64,000 nucleotides of DNA from Bacteroidota bacterium. GTDB taxonomy: Bacteria; Bacteroidota; Bacteroidia; NS11-12g; UBA9320. Shown here piece after piece: positions 55,150 through 63,638 of the stretch. The DNA lies in the NCBI GenBank assembly GCA_018700895.1, contig JABIUV010000052.1, forward strand, positions 1 through 64,000. Reading direction: 5' to 3'. Below the pieces are notes generated by a model, which searched no databases, was not told the DNA's origin, and saw only the letters and a list, made by a program, of their open reading frames with translations. Every line of letters starts with the position of its first letter. The first letter of the stretch is position 1. Both the position numbers and the translations under genes were made by a program.

Positions 55150-56236
55150 TTATTTCTGTGCTAATCGGTACATTACAAAAGCAATAAACGCAAATATGAT
55201 ATTGGGGATACTTACGGCTAATAAGGGGTGTAATGCCCCGCTACTTCCATAAGCTAAGAAAAATTGGAATACGATAAGAAAACTGAAACTAACTAATAAG
55301 CAATCCTATCCCTAAGTTTAGTCCTATACCACCTCTTGTTTTTTTAGATGCTACACTAACACCTATGATAGTAAGAATAATCACAGCAAAGGGCATTGCA
55401 AATCGCTTGTATTTTTCCGTAGTATAAAAGAATGTATTCCCCGTACCTCTCATATTCTCTAAGTTTATCATCTCATCTAGTTCCGAGAGACTAAACATCT
55501 GTACATCGTCGTTTTTTCTGAAGAAATCTTCGGGATTAAAAGCTATCATGGTATCCATTACAGCACCCTTGGATATGATCTCCATCCCATCAATAAACTC
55601 ACGACTCCACCACTTACTTAGTTTCCACTTTTGTGTTTTATCATTCCAGTTAAGCCTATCGGCGAATAACTTAGAGCGAAGACTACCATCTACTATATGT
55701 TCCAAACTCACCTTGAAGCCTGCACTGTCACTGAAATTGAAATTACCCATACTCATAATCACTCCCGGTGATATCTGAGTTTTGATTTGCGAAGCAGAAT
55801 AATGCGTTCGATCTCGTATGTATTGGTTCTCAAAGACTACGCGTGTTTTATCTGCCTTGGGTATTATCCACGCAAACATGGAGAATGACACTAAAGCTAA
55901 AAATACAGATGTAATAATGTAAGGTCTTAATAGCCGATCATACGATACTCCGCCTGCTAGCATAGCAATGATTTCACTTTTTTGAGCCATTTTGGAGGTG
56001 AAAAATATAACCGATATAAAAACGAAAACAGGGCTAAATAAATTAAGAAGGAAAGGCACCCAATTGACATAGTAATTGAATATCACCTCATCAAACGGAG
56101 CACTATTCTCCATAAACTCGTCTATCTTTTCCGACAGGTCAAAAACGATGATAATAACCGTAAATAAACCCAAAGCAAGCACAAACGCCCCTAAAAAGCG
56201 TTTGATGATATACCAGTCTATCTTCGTTAGTTTCAT
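55150..56236 (-). pseudogene. lptG: lptG-like LPS export permease, frameshifted by a 4-bp duplication
   Basis: YjgP/YjgQ-family permease that extracts LPS from the inner membrane. From ATG 56236 the frame runs 315 residues and stops at 55289 after NLGIGLLIS. Three N-terminal helices, the periplasmic beta-jellyroll and the fourth helix (FAMPFAVIILTIIGVSV) are intact. Directly after the stop, another frame continues FSFLIVFQFFLAYGSSG and IIFAFIAFVMYRLAQK, the last two helices, ending at 55150. The break is a tandem AACT AACT (plus strand 55287-55294); with one unit the protein is 360 residues. It may be a real mutation, slippage or a sequence error. Confidence 0.85.
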
Positions 56237-56257
56237 TCTATTACCGCTGCCACTCCC

Positions 56258-56611
56258 CTAGTAATCGGGTTTTATTTTCATAATGGCTTGTGCAAATAAA
56301 TTAGAAATAACAGCACTTTCGGTCAATATCGGATTAATGATGCTAGAATCAAGATAGTTCTCCTCTGCTATCATCTCCAGCCAATAGTGAGTGCCATCTG
56401 AGGCCTCTTTGGCATCGGCCAATTTTTTTAGGAAAAAATCAGGATTTTGTGTCACCATTAGTCCTTTAGCCTTGATGGCCAGCGTGGTTGACCTATCAAT
56501 CAAATGTCCTCTTATGAGGTTACTCAATGCAGCATCTTGTGGCAGCACCAATGCAATCTTAAGGCAGGTCTTACTCAACAACTTGGATCGTTTATATATA
56601 TCATCTATCAT
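56258..56611 (-). CDS. Four-helix-bundle (S23/IVS-like) protein
   Basis: 117 residues, helical throughout: YKRSKLLSKTCLKIALVL, LSNLIRGHLIDRSTTLAIKAKGL, PDFFLKKLADAKEASDGTHYWLEMI, PILTESAVISNLFAQAIMKIK. This order of helices matches the small four-helix-bundle family first known from 23S rRNA intervening sequences; the function is unknown. The ATG at 56611 overlaps the tgt stop (ATGA), so I prefer it over an earlier in-frame ATG inside tgt. Confidence 0.75.
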   Translation of the reverse strand: MIDDIYKRSKLLSKTCLKIALVLPQDAALSNLIRGHLIDRSTTLAIKAKGLMVTQNPDFFLKKLADAKEASDGTHYWLEMIAEENYLDSSIINPILTESAVISNLFAQAIMKIKPDY

Positions 56612-57726
56612 AGGCGTTGGTCTAATTTTTTTACCATACTGTTTTTCCAAGATAAGAAAGTATCTGCAAGGATGTGCTTACGTGCTTCGGTAACTAACCA
56701 TAAGTAAAACTTAAGATTATGCTCGCTCGCTATTTGAGCAGCCAAGTACTCTTTTGCTTTGAATAGATGCTTGAGATACGCCTTACTGTAGTGAGGTGTA
56801 AGCTCATCATCTATGGGGCTGTAGTCATCTTCCCACTTCTTATTACGCATATTCATAGTGCCATTTTTGGTAAATAGCATCCCATTACGAGCGTTACGTG
56901 TAGGCATCACGCAATCAAACATATCTACACCTAAGTGTATACACTCCAATAGGTTAGCTGGCGTACCTACTCCCATAAGGTAACGCGGTTTGTCCTGTGG
57001 TATGATGGCCGTTATCTGCTCGGTGATGCGATACATATCCTCGTGTGGCTCACCTACGGATAATCCGCCTATGGCAATTCCATCGGTGTCGTGTTTCAGG
57101 CAATACTCAGTGCTTTGCTGTCGCAAATCTGAAAATGTACTTCCTTGTATGATGGGGAATAATTGCTGCGTATGTCCGTATATCGGTTCAGTCTCGTTAA
57201 ATCTCTTGATACATCTATCCAACCATCGATGCGTAGTATGCATAGAGTTGGTGGCATACTCTCGCGTAGCGGGATAGGGTGTACACTCATCAAAGGCCAT
57301 AATAATATCGGCCCCAATGGTACGTTGCGTATCCATTACATTTTCGGGGGTAAAAAGCAGTTTGTGCCCGTCTATATGGCTTCTAAAAATCACTCCTTCA
57401 TCGGTGATTTTTCGTTGGTCGGAGATACTGTATACTTGAAAACCTCCACTATCTGTAAGCATAGGTCTATCCCAATTGATAAACTTATGCAATCCTCCAG
57501 CTCCTCTTATTATATCTAAACCAGGTCTGAGATATAGGTGATACGTATTGCCCAATATAATTTTAGCATCGATATTATTTTTTAGAATGGCTTGATCTAC
57601 TGTTTTTACCGTACCCTGTGTTCCTACGGGCATAAATATAGGAGTTGGTATTTCTCCATGGTCAGTAGTGATAAGACCTGCTCTGGCTTGCGTGTCTTTC
57701 TCGGTGTGTTGTAAGTTGAAAAACAC
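56608..57726 (-). CDS. tgt: tRNA-guanine transglycosylase (queuine tRNA-ribosyltransferase)
   Basis: Exchanges guanine 34 for preQ1 in tRNAs with GUN anticodons. 372 residues, with LTDSGGFQVYS (catalytic Asp) and VDMFDCVMPTRNARNGMLF (nucleophile region), and IAIGGLSVGEP. The zinc motif CxCxxC that usually follows NIRN is missing: NMRNKKWEDDYSPIDDELTPHYSKAY contains no cysteine. I believe several Bacteroidetes TGTs share this. One-base overlap with porT. Confidence 0.95.
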   Translation of the reverse strand: MFFNLQHTEKDTQARAGLITTDHGEIPTPIFMPVGTQGTVKTVDQAILKNNIDAKIILGNTYHLYLRPGLDIIRGAGGLHKFINWDRPMLTDSGGFQVYSISDQRKITDEGVIFRSHIDGHKLLFTPENVMDTQRTIGADIIMAFDECTPYPATREYATNSMHTTHRWLDRCIKRFNETEPIYGHTQQLFPIIQGSTFSDLRQQSTEYCLKHDTDGIAIGGLSVGEPHEDMYRITEQITAIIPQDKPRYLMGVGTPANLLECIHLGVDMFDCVMPTRNARNGMLFTKNGTMNMRNKKWEDDYSPIDDELTPHYSKAYLKHLFKAKEYLAAQIASEHNLKFYLWLVTEARKHILADTFLSWKNSMVKKLDQRL

Positions 57727-58421
57727 TATTGAAAAATAAGGCTAAACTGCAATAGCTTAGGCGAAACACGCTCTACACTACTTGCAAAAATGAAATTATC
57801 TGGCACCTTCTGATTTCCCAGACCATTACTCAGCTTAATCTCGGGGCTAAATTTAAAAAAATCGTAATAAATATCGAACCCAAATCCTATGTCGTAAGAG
57901 AAGGTATTAGGGTACAGTGCCAATATAGGTTTGGTATCGCTACGGTCCGTTTGTATATCACTTGTAAAGTCAAACCTGTATGTTGCCCCGCCGAGTAGAT
58001 AAAGACGCACATTTTTATGACGTTGCGACTTGTACTCAAAGGTTAGCGGTATCTCCATATAAGTAGCCTCCATCTCTGCCACTTTAATATTATCCTGCTT
58101 AAAGGCATAATTCATATCTCGGCGAGCAAACTGTATATTAAGCATACTTCGCACATCCCAATGATCTGCCAAACGTACATTTACCAATCCTCCCAAACCA
58201 AAACCTGGGTAGTAAGTAGACTCTATGGTTTTGAGGCTATCGTAATTTAGATTATTATCTTTTACCGTATATTTCAGCTTAGCTGTATTGCCCATTATCC
58301 CAAACCCAAATCGCACGGGGTTGCGGTCGTAAAGGGGGTTTGTCTGCTGAGCTTTTACAGTACACCCTACTGCTAAGAGCAAGGTTGTTGCAATTATTTT
58401 AATCCTGTGTATATGGAACAT
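57726..58421 (-). CDS. porT: T9SS protein PorT (outer-membrane beta-barrel)
   Basis: Essential type IX secretion component. 231 residues: signal peptide (IIATTLLLAVGCTVKAQ), then an eight-strand-type beta-barrel with alternating residues (RFGFGIMGNTAKLKYTV, YYPGFGLGGLVNVRLADHWDVRSMLNIQFARRDM-like blocks) ending in Phe (LLQFSLIF). It lies beside menG, as is common in Bacteroidetes, and overlaps it by 28 bases. Confidence 0.88.
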   Translation of the reverse strand: MFHIHRIKIIATTLLLAVGCTVKAQQTNPLYDRNPVRFGFGIMGNTAKLKYTVKDNNLNYDSLKTIESTYYPGFGLGGLVNVRLADHWDVRSMLNIQFARRDMNYAFKQDNIKVAEMEATYMEIPLTFEYKSQRHKNVRLYLLGGATYRFDFTSDIQTDRSDTKPILALYPNTFSYDIGFGFDIYYDFFKFSPEIKLSNGLGNQKVPDNFIFASSVERVSPKLLQFSLIFQ

Positions 58422-59113
58422 ACGCCAAATGTTAAACGTCGGTCTTCTACTTTATCGTATTTTAAACCTCGCATTATACTTTTAAATTCATTTCCCTCCG
58501 GGAACGCAGCTACAGACTCAGGCAAGTACTTATACGCCGCATTATCTCCAGAAAACAACTTACCCCACAGAGGCAAAAGTGTCTTGTTGTATATAGTGAA
58601 GAGTAATCCAAACAATCCTTTAGGCTTAGAAAACTCCAAAATCATAGCTACTCCACCTGGTTTTAAAACTCTATTTATTTCGCCTAGACCTTTTTTAAGA
58701 TTTTCGAAATTACGTACTCCGAAAGCTACTATCACCGCATCAAATGAGTTATCCTCAAATCTTAAGTTCTCACTATCTCCGTTTTCTAATCGTACATTGC
58801 TAATGCCCTTATCGGCTATTTTCCTACGCCCTATCTCAAGCATACCATCTGATATATCTACTCCTATCACCTCTTCTGGCTGAATTTGGAGTGTAGCCAA
58901 CGCAAAATCGGCAGTACCCGTAGCGACATCCAATATACGCTTGGGCTTGTGCTCAGCGAGCATTTTAATTGCTTTTTTTCGCCATCCTTTGTCTATACCT
59001 AATGACAAAAAACGATTTAAAAAATCATAGCGATGTGCGATGTTATCAAACATTTGCTGCACTTGCTCTTTTTTAGAGCCTTCATCTTGATATGGTTTTA
59101 CTTTAGTACCCAT
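58394..59113 (-). CDS. menG: Demethylmenaquinone methyltransferase (UbiE/MenG)
   Basis: Last step of menaquinone synthesis, supplying the quinone for NQR. 239 residues from the ATG at 59113 (MGTKVKPYQDEGSKKEQVQQMF). SAM motif LDVATGTADFALAT, then GVDISDGMLEIGRRK, FDAVIVAFGVRNFENL and RVLKPGGVAMILEFSKP. An earlier ATG (59137) would lie upstream of the promoter box at 59126-59133 and is rejected. First gene of the eight-gene operon. Confidence 0.95.
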   Translation of the reverse strand: MGTKVKPYQDEGSKKEQVQQMFDNIAHRYDFLNRFLSLGIDKGWRKKAIKMLAEHKPKRILDVATGTADFALATLQIQPEEVIGVDISDGMLEIGRRKIADKGISNVRLENGDSENLRFEDNSFDAVIVAFGVRNFENLKKGLGEINRVLKPGGVAMILEFSKPKGLFGLLFTIYNKTLLPLWGKLFSGDNAAYKYLPESVAAFPEGNEFKSIMRGLKYDKVEDRRLTFGVCSIYTGLK

Positions 59114-59125
59114 TTTTTTGCTTTG

Positions 59126-59133
59126 CAAAGGTA
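59126..59133 (-). promoter_or_regulatory. -7 box of the menG operon promoter
   Basis: TACCTTTG on the minus strand, full consensus, 12 bases before the ATG at 59113. It decides the menG start. Confidence 0.55.
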
Positions 59134-59248
59134 ACAATTATGTTTAGTGGAGAGTTTTGAGAATAGAAAAGGTTTCGTCCCTTATCTACACCGCATTCGA
59201 AGTTTAATGAAAAAAGGATTTTTCACACCATAGTCTAACTCTGCTCCA

Positions 59249-59256
59249 TACCTTTG
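59249..59256 (+). promoter_or_regulatory. -7 box of engB promoter (leaderless)
   Basis: TACCTTTG, full consensus, then CAAC and the GTG at 59261; no distinct -33. Confidence 0.5.
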
Positions 59257-59260
59257 CAAC

Positions 59261-59863
59261 GTGAATTTTGCAAAAGCTAAGTTTTTGAGGAGTTATAGTC
59301 TCGTGGAGCAAATTACGGATAATATAAACCCGGAGTTTGCTTTTATAGGTAGAAGTAACGTGGGCAAAAGCTCCCTTATTAATGCACTTACGCGTAAAAA
59401 GGATATGGCTAAAACAAGTGCCAAGCCAGGGAAAACGCAACTCATCAACTTCTTTGATGTGGAGGGAGCACTGAACCTAGTTGACTTACCTGGTTACGGT
59501 TACGCCAAGGTTTCCAAGAAACTTCGTGAACAATTTGAAGGGATAATCACTGAGTATTTGCTAAAAAGCGAAAAGCTATTCATTGTATTTGTGCTCATAG
59601 ACGCTGCTATCCCCCCACAGCGTATTGATCTAGAATTCATGGAGTGGTGTGGTGTACATCGCGTTCCGCTAGGTATTGTTTTCACCAAAACAGATAAGAA
59701 AAAGCCTAAACAAACGGAAGCCAATATGTTGGCCTTTGAAAAAGAGCTCACGAAGCACTTTGAGGAGATACCAGTCACATTCGAGACCAGTGCCAACACA
59801 CACAGAGGAGTGGAAACTTTAGCCGAATGGATAGAGGAGCAGAATACTATACTAAGATCATAA
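59261..59863 (+). CDS. engB: Ribosome-biogenesis GTPase EngB (YsxC/YihA)
   Basis: Essential GTPase for 50S maturation. 200 residues: G1 GRSNVGKSSLINAL, G3 DLPGYGYAKVSK, G4 FTKTDKKK, and G5-like TSANT. Start is GTG at 59261; the promoter box ends four bases before, so the transcript is probably leaderless. Followed by ferredoxin after 46 bases. Confidence 0.96.
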   Translation: MNFAKAKFLRSYSLVEQITDNINPEFAFIGRSNVGKSSLINALTRKKDMAKTSAKPGKTQLINFFDVEGALNLVDLPGYGYAKVSKKLREQFEGIITEYLLKSEKLFIVFVLIDAAIPPQRIDLEFMEWCGVHRVPLGIVFTKTDKKKPKQTEANMLAFEKELTKHFEEIPVTFETSANTHRGVETLAEWIEEQNTILRS

Positions 59864-59896
59864 GCTACTCATCTGCCAACTTATATCCAAACCATT

Positions 59897-59904
59897 TATC
59901 TTTG
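59897..59904 (+). promoter_or_regulatory. -7 box of ferredoxin promoter (leaderless)
   Basis: TATCTTTG, full consensus, five bases before the GTG at 59910. Confidence 0.5.
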
Positions 59905-59909
59905 CAGCC

Positions 59910-60242
59910 GTGGAAAACATCATAACTATACACGTAACAGACCTTGAAGGTCAAACTCACGAGATACAAGCACCTACCGACATGGGAATGAACGTAATGG
60001 AAGCTATTCGTGCTAATGAGTTGCCCATCAAAGCTACGTGCGGAGGAATGGCCATGTGTGCTACGTGCAACTGTGTGGTAAAAAGCGACCATTCCCTCCC
60101 GGAAATGAGTGAAGACGAGGAAGCAATGCTCGACGAAGCATTTGTACTTGACATCGATGGCAGTAGGCTTATGTGCCAAATACCATTGACTGATGAAATA
60201 GATGGCCTGCGTATAGTAATGGGAGAACTAACTGGAGAGTAA
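59910..60242 (+). CDS. 2Fe-2S ferredoxin (adrenodoxin type)
   Basis: 110-residue electron carrier. Cluster ligands Cys-x5-Cys-x2-Cys in TCGGMAMCATCNCVV (residues ~47-57) and the fourth Cys in RLMCQIPL. Vertebrate-type/adrenodoxin family, in other bacteria used in Fe-S assembly or P450 systems; the partner here is unknown. GTG start gives MENIITIHV. Confidence 0.93.
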   Translation: MENIITIHVTDLEGQTHEIQAPTDMGMNVMEAIRANELPIKATCGGMAMCATCNCVVKSDHSLPEMSEDEEAMLDEAFVLDIDGSRLMCQIPLTDEIDGLRIVMGELTGE

Positions 60243-60246
60243 TACC

Positions 60247-60744
60247 ATGCCACAAGCCATCATACGTGAAGCCAAGCTCACTGATGCTGCAGCTATTGCA
60301 GATATTTACAACCACTACATCACTCATACTATAATCACTTTTGATACGCGAACCATAACCTCAAAGGATATGGAAGGTAAGATAGGGAACTTACAAGTGA
60401 ATTACCCCGTATTGGTTATAGAGCAAAGCGACCAAGTAATTGGATTTGCTTATGCATCCCAATGGAAGTCTAAAGAAGCTTATAAATATTGTGCGGAGAC
60501 CACGATCTACATGCACCCAGAACATACTCAAAGCGGTTTCGGGCAGAGATTATATAACGCCTTATTAAGTGCCCTACCACTTTTTGATATTGTACACGCC
60601 ATAGCCTGCATTACTATACCCAACGAAACCAGCATTAAATTACACGAAAAATTGGGGTTTCATCGCATAGGTACGTTCAGTAAAGTGGGATATAAACAAG
60701 AGCAGTGGATAGATGTAGAATATTGGCAAAAACACGTGGCATAA
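60247..60744 (+). CDS. GNAT acetyltransferase (phosphinothricin-acetyltransferase-like)
   Basis: 165 residues. Family marks: IREAKLTDAAAIADIYNHYI at the start, GFAYASQWKSKEAYKYCAETTIYMHPEHTQSGFGQRLYNALL with the acetyl-CoA loop, and NETSIKLHEKLGFHRIGTFSKVGYK. Resembles Pat/Bar-type and MddA-like enzymes acting on amino-acid analogues; the substrate is unknown. Four bases after the ferredoxin gene. Confidence 0.88.
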   Translation: MPQAIIREAKLTDAAAIADIYNHYITHTIITFDTRTITSKDMEGKIGNLQVNYPVLVIEQSDQVIGFAYASQWKSKEAYKYCAETTIYMHPEHTQSGFGQRLYNALLSALPLFDIVHAIACITIPNETSIKLHEKLGFHRIGTFSKVGYKQEQWIDVEYWQKHVA

Positions 60745-60796
60745 TCCACACAAAATTGCTTCGCTACAAGAGCATCATATAATTTCTATTCAATTG

Positions 60797-60827
60797 TTTG
60801 AATATACAGAGCAAAAGGGTACATTTG
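60797..60827 (+). promoter_or_regulatory. Promoter of rplM-rpsI-rpsB-tsf
   Basis: TTTG (60797-60800), 19 bases, TACATTTG (60820-60827): full consensus. The leader to the GTG at 60861 is about 28 bases, with no Shine-Dalgarno sequence. Confidence 0.7.
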
Positions 60828-60860
60828 CAGCCCGAATTTTAAGAATAAAAAAGTTTAATT

Positions 60861-61304
60861 GTGGATACATTATCATACAAAACCATATCGGCTAATAGCA
60901 ACACTGTTGATAAACAGTGGGTTATAGTTGACGCTGAAGGAAAGACGCTAGGTCGTTTTTGTTCGGAAGTAGCCAAAGTACTAAGAGGCAAACACAAGCC
61001 AAGTTTCACTCCGCATGTTGATTGTGGTGACAACGTGGTCGTAATCAATGCAGAAAAAATTACCATGACTGGTAATAAAATGGATGTAAAAGAGTACGAA
61101 ACTTTTAGTGGTTACCCAGGCGGTAGAAGAGTAACACTTGCTAAGCATTTGCTAGCTAGAAAACCAAAAGACCTTGTAGAAAGAGGTGTAAGAGGAATGT
61201 TACCTAAAAACAGATTAGGAAGAAAGCTATTTACCAATATGCATGTATATGTAGGTAGTGAGCATCCACACGCGGCACAGAAGCCAACCAAATTAGAGAT
61301 TTAA
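60861..61304 (+). CDS. rplM: Large-subunit ribosomal protein uL13
   Basis: Early 50S assembly protein. 147 residues, QWVIVDAEGKTLGRFCSEVAKVLRGKHKP, YETFSGYPGGRR and RGMLPKNRLGRKLF are diagnostic. GTG start at 60861. First gene of an operon with rpsI, rpsB and tsf. Confidence 0.98.
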   Translation: MDTLSYKTISANSNTVDKQWVIVDAEGKTLGRFCSEVAKVLRGKHKPSFTPHVDCGDNVVVINAEKITMTGNKMDVKEYETFSGYPGGRRVTLAKHLLARKPKDLVERGVRGMLPKNRLGRKLFTNMHVYVGSEHPHAAQKPTKLEI

Positions 61305-61311
61305 TCATTAT

Positions 61312-61698
61312 ATGGACGTTATAAATACAATTGGGAGAAGAAAATCATCAGTAGCTCGTGTGTACATGAGTGAAGGTAAAGGTGCTATTACGGTAAATAA
61401 CAGACCGTTAGAAGAGTACTTTGCTTCTCAAGAGTCAAGATACTATGTTAACTTACCACTTGCAGTATGTGAGATGGAAGGTAAGTATGACATAAAGGTG
61501 AACGTAGACGGAGGTGGTACCACCGGTCAAGCAGACGCTATCAAACTTGCTATCGCAAGAGCTTTGGTAGAGATAGATGCTGAGCTGAAACCAGCCTTGA
61601 GAGCAAAAGGTCTGATGACCAGAGATTCTCGCTCTGTTGAACGTAAGAAACCAGGACAACCAAAAGCACGTAAGAAAACACAATTTAGTAAGCGTTAA
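61312..61698 (+). CDS. rpsI: Small-subunit ribosomal protein uS9
   Basis: 30S head protein whose C-terminal tail reaches P-site tRNA. 128 residues: [40 protein letters not shown] and the conserved KKTQFSKR end. Seven bases after rplM. Confidence 0.98.
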   Translation: MDVINTIGRRKSSVARVYMSEGKGAITVNNRPLEEYFASQESRYYVNLPLAVCEMEGKYDIKVNVDGGGTTGQADAIKLAIARALVEIDAELKPALRAKGLMTRDSRSVERKKPGQPKARKKTQFSKR

Positions 61699-61702
61699 TA
61701 TA

Positions 61703-62464
61703 ATGGGAGTAAGTACAGAACAATTATTAGAGGCAGGTGTACACTTTGGTCACCTTACCAGCAAGTGGAATCCCAAGATGGCACCATATATCTTTATGGA
61801 GCAAAATGGTATCCACATTATAGACCTCAATAAAACTTCATCTAAATTAGAAGAAGCTCAACATGCTATAGCTAACATCGCAAGAACAGGACGTAAAGTA
61901 ATGTTTGTTGCTACCAAGAAACAAGCTAAAGATATTTTGGAAGAGAATGCTAAGAAAGTAAATATGCCATACGTAAGCCAGAGATGGTTGGGTGGTATGT
62001 TGACCAACTTTGCTACTGTTCGTAAGTCTATCAAGAAAATGCAAGCCATCGAGAAAATGAAAACCGATGGTACGTTCGATAATATGAACAAGAAAGAGCG
62101 TTTGATGAAGACTCGTGAGCAAGAGAAGCTTTACAGAGTACTTGGAGGTATTGAAGAATTGAACAGATTGCCTGCAGCCCTTTTCGTAGTAGACGTGAAA
62201 AGAGAGCACATTGCAGTAAAAGAAGCTCAAAAACTTAATATCCCAATATTCGCTATCGTAGATACTAACTCAGATCCTACAAAAGCTGACTTCCCAATAC
62301 CAGGAAACGATGATTCTGCAAAGTCTCTTCATATCCTAATCACGGAAGTGACTAATGCTATAGCAAAAGGTTTGCAAGAAAGAGCACAAGCTAAAGAGCA
62401 AGCTAAGAAAGATAAAGAGGAAACTGAAGAAGTAATAGCTGACGGAACTGAAGCCGAAGCTTAA
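61703..62464 (+). CDS. rpsB: Small-subunit ribosomal protein uS2
   Basis: Late-binding 30S protein. 253 residues from the ATG at 61703 ([20 protein letters not shown]), with [17 protein letters not shown] and [24 protein letters not shown]. The acidic/Lys tail ([14 protein letters not shown]) is typical of the phylum. An in-frame upstream start would overlap rpsI and is not used. Ends 42 bases before tsf. Confidence 0.98.
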   Translation: MGVSTEQLLEAGVHFGHLTSKWNPKMAPYIFMEQNGIHIIDLNKTSSKLEEAQHAIANIARTGRKVMFVATKKQAKDILEENAKKVNMPYVSQRWLGGMLTNFATVRKSIKKMQAIEKMKTDGTFDNMNKKERLMKTREQEKLYRVLGGIEELNRLPAALFVVDVKREHIAVKEAQKLNIPIFAIVDTNSDPTKADFPIPGNDDSAKSLHILITEVTNAIAKGLQERAQAKEQAKKDKEETEEVIADGTEAEA

Positions 62465-62506
62465 TCCTTTTATTTGACAAAACATATTTCATAAACTAAT
62501 AGAATA

Positions 62507-63340
62507 ATGACAACTATTACAGCCTCAGCAGTAAACAAACTGAGACAAATGACAGGTGCCGGTATGATGGACTGCAAAAAAGCTTTGCAAGAGTCTAACG
62601 GAGATATGGATGCAGCAGTAGATGTACTTCGCAAAAAAGGTGCAGCTAAAGCGGCTAAAAGAGCAGACAGAGAAGCTGCAGAAGGATTATCAATAGCGAA
62701 AGCTTCTGCTGACAACACTTATGGTATCGTAGTAGAAGTAAACTGTGAAACTGATTTCGTTGCTAAAAACGATGATTTCACTGCTTTCGCAAATAGTATT
62801 GCAGATTACGCATTGGAGAATAAAGTAGCTGATAAAGATGCTTTACTTGCAACTCCTTGGGAAGGAAAAACATTAGGTGAGATACTTGTAGACAAAACTG
62901 CCGTTATAGGTGAGAAAGTAGAAGTATCAAACTATGCAATGGTTTCTTCTGAAGGTGTAGCAGCTTACAATCACGGTGCTAATCGTATTGGAGTACTTGT
63001 AGCTCTTAACTCAAACAAAGAAGAAGCACTAGCAGCAGGAAGATCATTGGCAATGCAAATTGCTGCGATGAATCCTATCGCCGTAGATGCTGATGCAGTG
63101 CCACAAGAAGTTAAGGACAAAGAGTTTAAAATAGGAAGAGAAATAGCTGAGCAAGAAGGAAAACCAGAAGCTATGCTAGATAAAATTGCTACGGGTAAAC
63201 TACAGAAGTACTTCAAAGACAATACTTTGATGGCTCAAGCCTTTGTGATGGATAGCTCTATGAACGTAGCAGCATTCTTAAAAACAGTAGATGCAGATCT
63301 TAAAGTAAAATCTTTCACAAGATTCCAATTGGGAGCTTAA
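62507..63340 (+). CDS. tsf: Translation elongation factor Ts
   Basis: Nucleotide-exchange factor for EF-Tu. 277 residues: UBA-like N-terminal domain (VNKLRQMTGAGMMDCKKAL), core with EVNCETDFVAKNDDFTAF, and the C-terminal helices with LQKYFKDNTLMAQAFV. Standard partner of rpsB; operon ends at the terminator 48 bases later. Confidence 0.98.
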   Translation: MTTITASAVNKLRQMTGAGMMDCKKALQESNGDMDAAVDVLRKKGAAKAAKRADREAAEGLSIAKASADNTYGIVVEVNCETDFVAKNDDFTAFANSIADYALENKVADKDALLATPWEGKTLGEILVDKTAVIGEKVEVSNYAMVSSEGVAAYNHGANRIGVLVALNSNKEEALAAGRSLAMQIAAMNPIAVDADAVPQEVKDKEFKIGREIAEQEGKPEAMLDKIATGKLQKYFKDNTLMAQAFVMDSSMNVAAFLKTVDADLKVKSFTRFQLGA

Positions 63341-63387
63341 TTTAAATTACACCTACGTACTCGGTTTACCGTTGTACACAACATACT

Positions 63388-63420
63388 AAAAACCTCGACC
63401 AAGTTGGTCGAGGTTTTTTT
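63388..63420 (+). terminator. Terminator of the rplM-tsf operon
   Basis: AAAAACCTCGACC (63388-63400), loop AAGTT, GGTCGAGGTTTTTTT (63406-63420): a perfect 13-bp stem with U-run. Confidence 0.92.
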
Positions 63421-63638
63421 ATGCCTGCATTTTATCCAGTATGTAGCTATATGAATACGGAGGACTTGCATATACCAATTGAACAATAGAATGACGCATA
63501 TATCTCGTTTCTTTCCGAATCTTACATCGTTAGAAAATATTCCAAGATATTAATACGACTTTCTATCATTCATTTGGCATTAAACATCCTTCAGTGAATG
63601 ACCAATAGTTTCGGAAAGGTGTTTTAATACCGTCTCTC
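63421..63638. other. Convergent intergenic region after the tsf terminator
   Basis: About 218 bases between the tsf terminator and the stop of the sorting-domain protein. No open frame, RNA gene or further clear hairpin seen. Confidence 0.5.
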
